Positions 43,290 to 48,875 of a stretch of 48,875 nt of DNA are shown piece by piece. How positions within the stretch are numbered: the first letter of the stretch is position 1; each line of letters opens with the position of its first letter. A program made the translations under genes and the position numbers. The notes below the pieces were generated by a model. It was not told the DNA's origin, searched no databases, and saw only the letters and a program-made list of their open reading frames with translations. This DNA comes from Gammaproteobacteria bacterium (GTDB taxonomy: Bacteria > Pseudomonadota > Gammaproteobacteria > Steroidobacterales > Steroidobacteraceae), in the NCBI GenBank assembly GCA_021773365.1, contig JAJFKF010000015.1:1-48875 (forward strand), written 5' to 3'.

Positions 43290-44590
43290 ATGAGTGCCGC
43301 CAGCGACCTGCTCACCGCACGTATCGCCGCAGAGCATGCCAGCGCCCTGCCCGACCTGCCGACATCGGTCATCGGCAGGGATCGCCGACTGCAAGCCATT
43401 GGCGCGTTCTCCGCCCGTGGCCTGCCGATCAATCGCCAGGAGAACTGGCGCTATGCCAATCTCCACACCCTGCATCACGCCCGGTTCACGCCGGCACAGC
43501 CGCAGGCGACGCTGGAACCCTCCGCCCTGCCCGGTGAAATCGAAGGCTACGCCCGCTACATCTTTGTAGACGGACGCTTCGCGCCGGAGCTCTCGCACCA
43601 CTCACCGCATCCCGCGCTGACGATCTTTACCACCGGTACTGAAGACACCGCGCAGCACATCGCGGCTGAACAGGAACTCGCCGACAACCGTCTCGCCCTG
43701 CTCAATGAGGCCTTCGCCACTGATGGCGCGCGCATCGTCGCGGCAGACACCGCCCACCCCACCTGCATCGAAGTGGTGTTCGTGGCCACCGCGGCCGCTC
43801 AAGGCGGCGCCTCCTATCCGCGGCTGCAGGTCACGACGCAAGCAGGCACGCGGCTTGGCTTCATCGAGCGGCATATCAGTCTCGGCAGCGAGGCGAACTT
43901 CATCAATGCCGTCGTCAACATCGAAGTGGGTCGCGGCGCAACGGTCGATCACTACCGGCTGCAACAAACCGGCGCCGAGGCCACCTGGATGGACACCCTG
44001 TCCGCCCGCGTGGCTACCGACGGCACCTACCGTCTGCACCTGGCCAATCTGGGCGGGCAATCGGCCCGCTCCACCCAGCAGATCAGCCTGGCGGGCGAAC
44101 GCGCCTCTACAGTGCTGAACACCGTGTCCGTTGCAGGGCGCCTGCAGGTCCACGATGTGTTCGCCGTCATCGAACACGCAGCCGCTGCCACGCAATCCGA
44201 ACAGCGCTTCCGCGGCGTCGCCGCGCAACAGGCGCGCGTGGGCTTCAACGGCAAGGTAGTGGTGCGTACCGACGCGCACGGCGCGGTATCGCGCCAGTCG
44301 CTGCGCGGCCTGCTGGCCGGTCCACAGGCCGAAGTGGACGTACGCCCGCAGCTTGAGATCTACACCGACGAGGTGCAATGCAGCCACGGCGCCACGGCCG
44401 GCAAGCTCGACGAGAACATGCTGTTCTATCTGCTGTCGCGTGGCATGGAGCCGGAAATGGCGCAGCTGCTGCTGAAATGGGCCTTTCTGGAAGATGTGGT
44501 CGCCAAGATCGACCTGCCTGCCCTGCGCGGCCAGGTCGAACATGCGCTGGCGGGACAGATGGACGACACCGCGGCGCTGCGGGAGCTGTT

Positions 44591-44594
<4 letters not shown>
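43290..44594 (+). CDS. sufD: SufD scaffold subunit
   Basis: The 434-residue SufB-like beta-helix protein has NRQENWRYANLHTLHHARF near residue 50, VNIEVGRGATVDHYRLQQ, and the C-terminal QLEIYTDEVQCSHGATAGKL with the family Cys-His pair, then LSRGMEPEMAQLLLKWAF. Its stop overlaps the sufS GTG start (GTGA). Confidence 0.96.
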
Positions 44595-45903
<1,309 letters not shown>

Positions 45904-45904
<1 letters not shown>

Positions 45905-46347
45905 TGGACCTGCAGGACCTCTACCGCGACGTCATCGTCGATCACAACCGCAACCCGCGCAATTTCGGCCGCATAGATCCGGCCGACGCCCACGCCGAGG
46001 GTTTCAATCCGCTGTGCGGCGATCACCTGCAGCTGTGGGCGAAACTCGATGGTGATCGCATCGCCGACGTCCAGTTCGAGGGCAAGGGCTGCGCCATCTC
46101 GGTCGCTTCCGCCTCGCTGATGACCGAGACGCTGAAAGGCCGCTCGCTGACGGAAGTCCACGACTACTTCAAGCAGATACATGCCCTGCTGACCACCGAC
46201 GACTACAAACCGACGCTGCCACTGGGCAAGCTGGCAGCGCTGTCAGGCGTGCGCGAGTTTCCCTCGCGGGTGAAATGCGCCAGCCTGTGCTGGCACACGC
46301 TGATGGCGGCGCTCGACCGCCAGAACAAACCTGTTTCCACGGAATAG
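45904..46347 (+). CDS. sufU: SufU sulfur-transfer protein
   Basis: The 147-residue IscU-fold protein has C38 and D40 (NPLCGD), C63 (GKGCAIS) and the paired C125/C129 (VKCASLCWHTL). It has the extra insertion before the last Cys that marks SufU as opposed to IscU. It accepts sulfur from SufS as zinc-dependent transferase. It overlaps sufS by one base and precedes sufT by 2 bp. Confidence 0.95.
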
Positions 46348-46349
46348 CC

Positions 46350-46901
46350 ATGCGCGCCTACGACAATGAACCGGTGGTCATTCAACGCGACGTCGATGTC
46401 GTGGTCATTCCCGCGGGCATGAACGTGAAGCTGCGCGCCGGCCAGGCGGGCTACATCACCCAGTCCCTGGGCGGCAGCTTCACCGTCTACGTGGAAGGCA
46501 ACCTGTTCCGCATCGCCGGCGAGGACGCCGATGCCATCGGCAAGGAGGTCGTCAAACCGCCGCAACTGCCGCCCGATGCCACCGAGGATGATGTCCGCGA
46601 CCTGGTGTGGAAGCAGATGCGCGGCTGCTACGACCCGGAAATTCCGATCAACGTCGTCGACCTGGGGCTGGTGTACGAGTGCGACATCAGCCGCAATGAC
46701 GACGGGACCCGCAGTGTCGATATCCAGATGACGTTGACGGCGCCGGGGTGTGGCATGGGGGAGATTCTGGTGCAGGACGTCAAGGAGAAGGTGCAGATCG
46801 TGCCGACGATTCGCGAGGTGAAGGTCGAGCTGGTGTTTGATCCGCCGTGGAACCACTCGATGATGTCGGAGGCGGCGCGGCTGCAGACTGGGATGTTGTA
46901 G
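46350..46901 (+). CDS. sufT: SufT, DUF59/MIP18-family Fe-S maturation factor
   Basis: The 183-residue protein has a SufT-specific N-terminal beta region (VIPAGMNVKLRAGQAGYITQ, LGGSFTVYVEGN) and a C-terminal DUF59 domain with QMRGCYDPEIPINVVDLGL and the Cys motif TAPGCGMGEIL. It supports maturation of Fe-S proteins. It is the last suf gene. The two inverted-repeat elements follow 58 bp later. Confidence 0.94.
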   Translation: MRAYDNEPVVIQRDVDVVVIPAGMNVKLRAGQAGYITQSLGGSFTVYVEGNLFRIAGEDADAIGKEVVKPPQLPPDATEDDVRDLVWKQMRGCYDPEIPINVVDLGLVYECDISRNDDGTRSVDIQMTLTAPGCGMGEILVQDVKEKVQIVPTIREVKVELVFDPPWNHSMMSEAARLQTGML

Positions 46902-46959
46902 CGTGGCAGCGGTATGGGTGATGGGGCGCTGGCGCGGGAACTGATTGCCGTGGTGCCTT

Positions 46960-47177
46960 GCCTGGCCATCGGCCGTGGGTGGGGTGTGTTTTCCTCGGCG
47001 CGGGCACCCCATCGTCGAAGGCACAAAGCCGCCGCAGCGTTGTTCCAAATCGAAGGCAGTGCATACCAACCGCCGCTACCCCCATGCTGATGGCACCGGC
47101 GGCGGACCCAACCTCGCGATGTCAGCAGAGAGCCCGCGCCGAGGAAAACACACCCCACCCACGGCCGATGGCCAGGC
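46960..47177. repeat. 218-bp element A: 46-bp perfect inverted-repeat arms around a 126-bp core
   Basis: Arms 46960-47005 and 47132-47177 are perfectly complementary over 46 bp. The core 47006-47131 is about 75-80% identical to the core of element B and contains GGCACAAAGCCGCCGCAGCG, identical in both. No protein motif is visible in any frame, and frames across it have no family resemblance. It occupies most of the first half of the 606-bp non-coding stretch between sufT and sdaA. Confidence 0.95.
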
Positions 47178-47252
47178 TCACCACCGAAGCCGGCAGTTCC
47201 AGAGTCGTTGCATCACTTTCTTCGGTCAGACAGCGGGCATTGCCCATTCAAC

Positions 47253-47470
47253 GGCTCCAGCGACGAGCGGTCGGGGGGCGGTTCGCGCGGCGGCGTGGCC
47301 GCCCATTGTAGAGGGCACAAAGCCGCCGCAGCGTGACCCTTCATCGAAGGCAGTGCATCTCAAGCACCGCTGACCGCATGCTGATGGCACCGGCGGCGGA
47401 CCCGCACCGCGATGCCGGTAGAGAAGCCACGCCGCCGCCAACCGCCCCCCGGGCGATCGGCGCTGGAGCC
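47253..47470. repeat. 218-bp element B: second copy with different, imperfect arms
   Basis: Arms 47253-47299 and 47426-47470 are complementary at about 41 of 47 positions. The core 47300-47425 matches element A in length (126 bp) and largely in sequence. Arm sequences of A and B differ from each other apart from a shared central G-rich run. The 75 bp between the elements and the 37 bp to the sdaA stop hold nothing else I can identify. Confidence 0.9.
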
Positions 47471-47507
47471 CCATCTATCGCGAACCCCAAAACTCAAAAT
47501 TTAAAAC

Positions 47508-48875
<1,368 letters not shown>

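Noticed and set aside
46203-47069. Open frames across the inverted-repeat elements, on both strands.
   Set aside because: They run through palindromic arms and into sufT antisense, so they are products of repeat composition. The two cores keep length but not a common reading frame.
46960-47470. A CRISPR array or retron.
   Set aside because: There are only two units, no short regular repeats with spacers, and no cas or reverse-transcriptase gene nearby.

Overview
This is a high-GC chromosomal window from a Gram-negative bacterium, most likely a gammaproteobacterium. Supporting signs are the mlaFEDCB transporter with mlaA and bepA, gcvR divergent from dapA with a small lipoprotein gene behind dapA, a sufBCDSUT operon led by an Rrf2 regulator, and three TonB-dependent receptors. 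The order cannot be fixed from the sequence alone. No intact prophage, CRISPR array or complete insertion sequence is visible.

Layout. 1-3944 (minus) is a cell-surface signalling cassette: ECF sigma, FecR-type regulator and an STN-domain TonB receptor that runs off the left edge. 4043-11176 is a nitrite/nitric oxide and anaerobic-respiration block. A copper nitrite reductase fused to cytochrome c (nirK), a NirV-like protein and an SCO protein read leftward. NnrS, a divergent HemN homologue, an FNR-type [4Fe-4S] regulator and SirB2 read rightward. The shared 384-bp intergenic region holds two FNR/Dnr-like boxes. 11321-14814 holds a HigA antitoxin fused in frame to a HigB stub, tRNA-Arg, an ECF sigma/membrane protein/RDD operon and tRNA-Ala. 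14968-17011 is a two-component system. 17057-21077 is a second sigma/FecR/TonB-receptor cassette. 21212-24873 pairs an Omp85 protein with an LtaS-like membrane sulfatase-fold enzyme.

24961-28600 (minus) is a copper-acquisition operon (DUF2946, TonB receptor, SCO, PCuAC). It plausibly supplies the copper enzymes, NirK among them. 29214-30353 is the wreck of an integrative element beside tRNA-Ser(GGA): the first 24 codons of an integrase, a frameshifted AbiJ-type abortive-infection gene, the tail of a restriction-endonuclease-like gene and the tail of a probable transporter. 30519-48875 is housekeeping: dapA, gcvR, a PIN-PhoH ATPase, bepA, mlaA and mlaFEDCB, class I aldolase, the suf operon and sdaA (right edge).

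The most unusual non-coding structure lies after the suf operon. Two elements of exactly 218 bp each have long inverted-repeat arms of about 46 bp around a shared 126-bp core. The arms differ between copies but stay complementary within each copy. A related 121-bp palindrome with 34-bp perfect arms and a canonical G-quadruplex motif lies in front of bepA. The most unusual protein is the HemN homologue, whose radical-SAM cysteine motif reads CX5CC instead of CX3CX2C.
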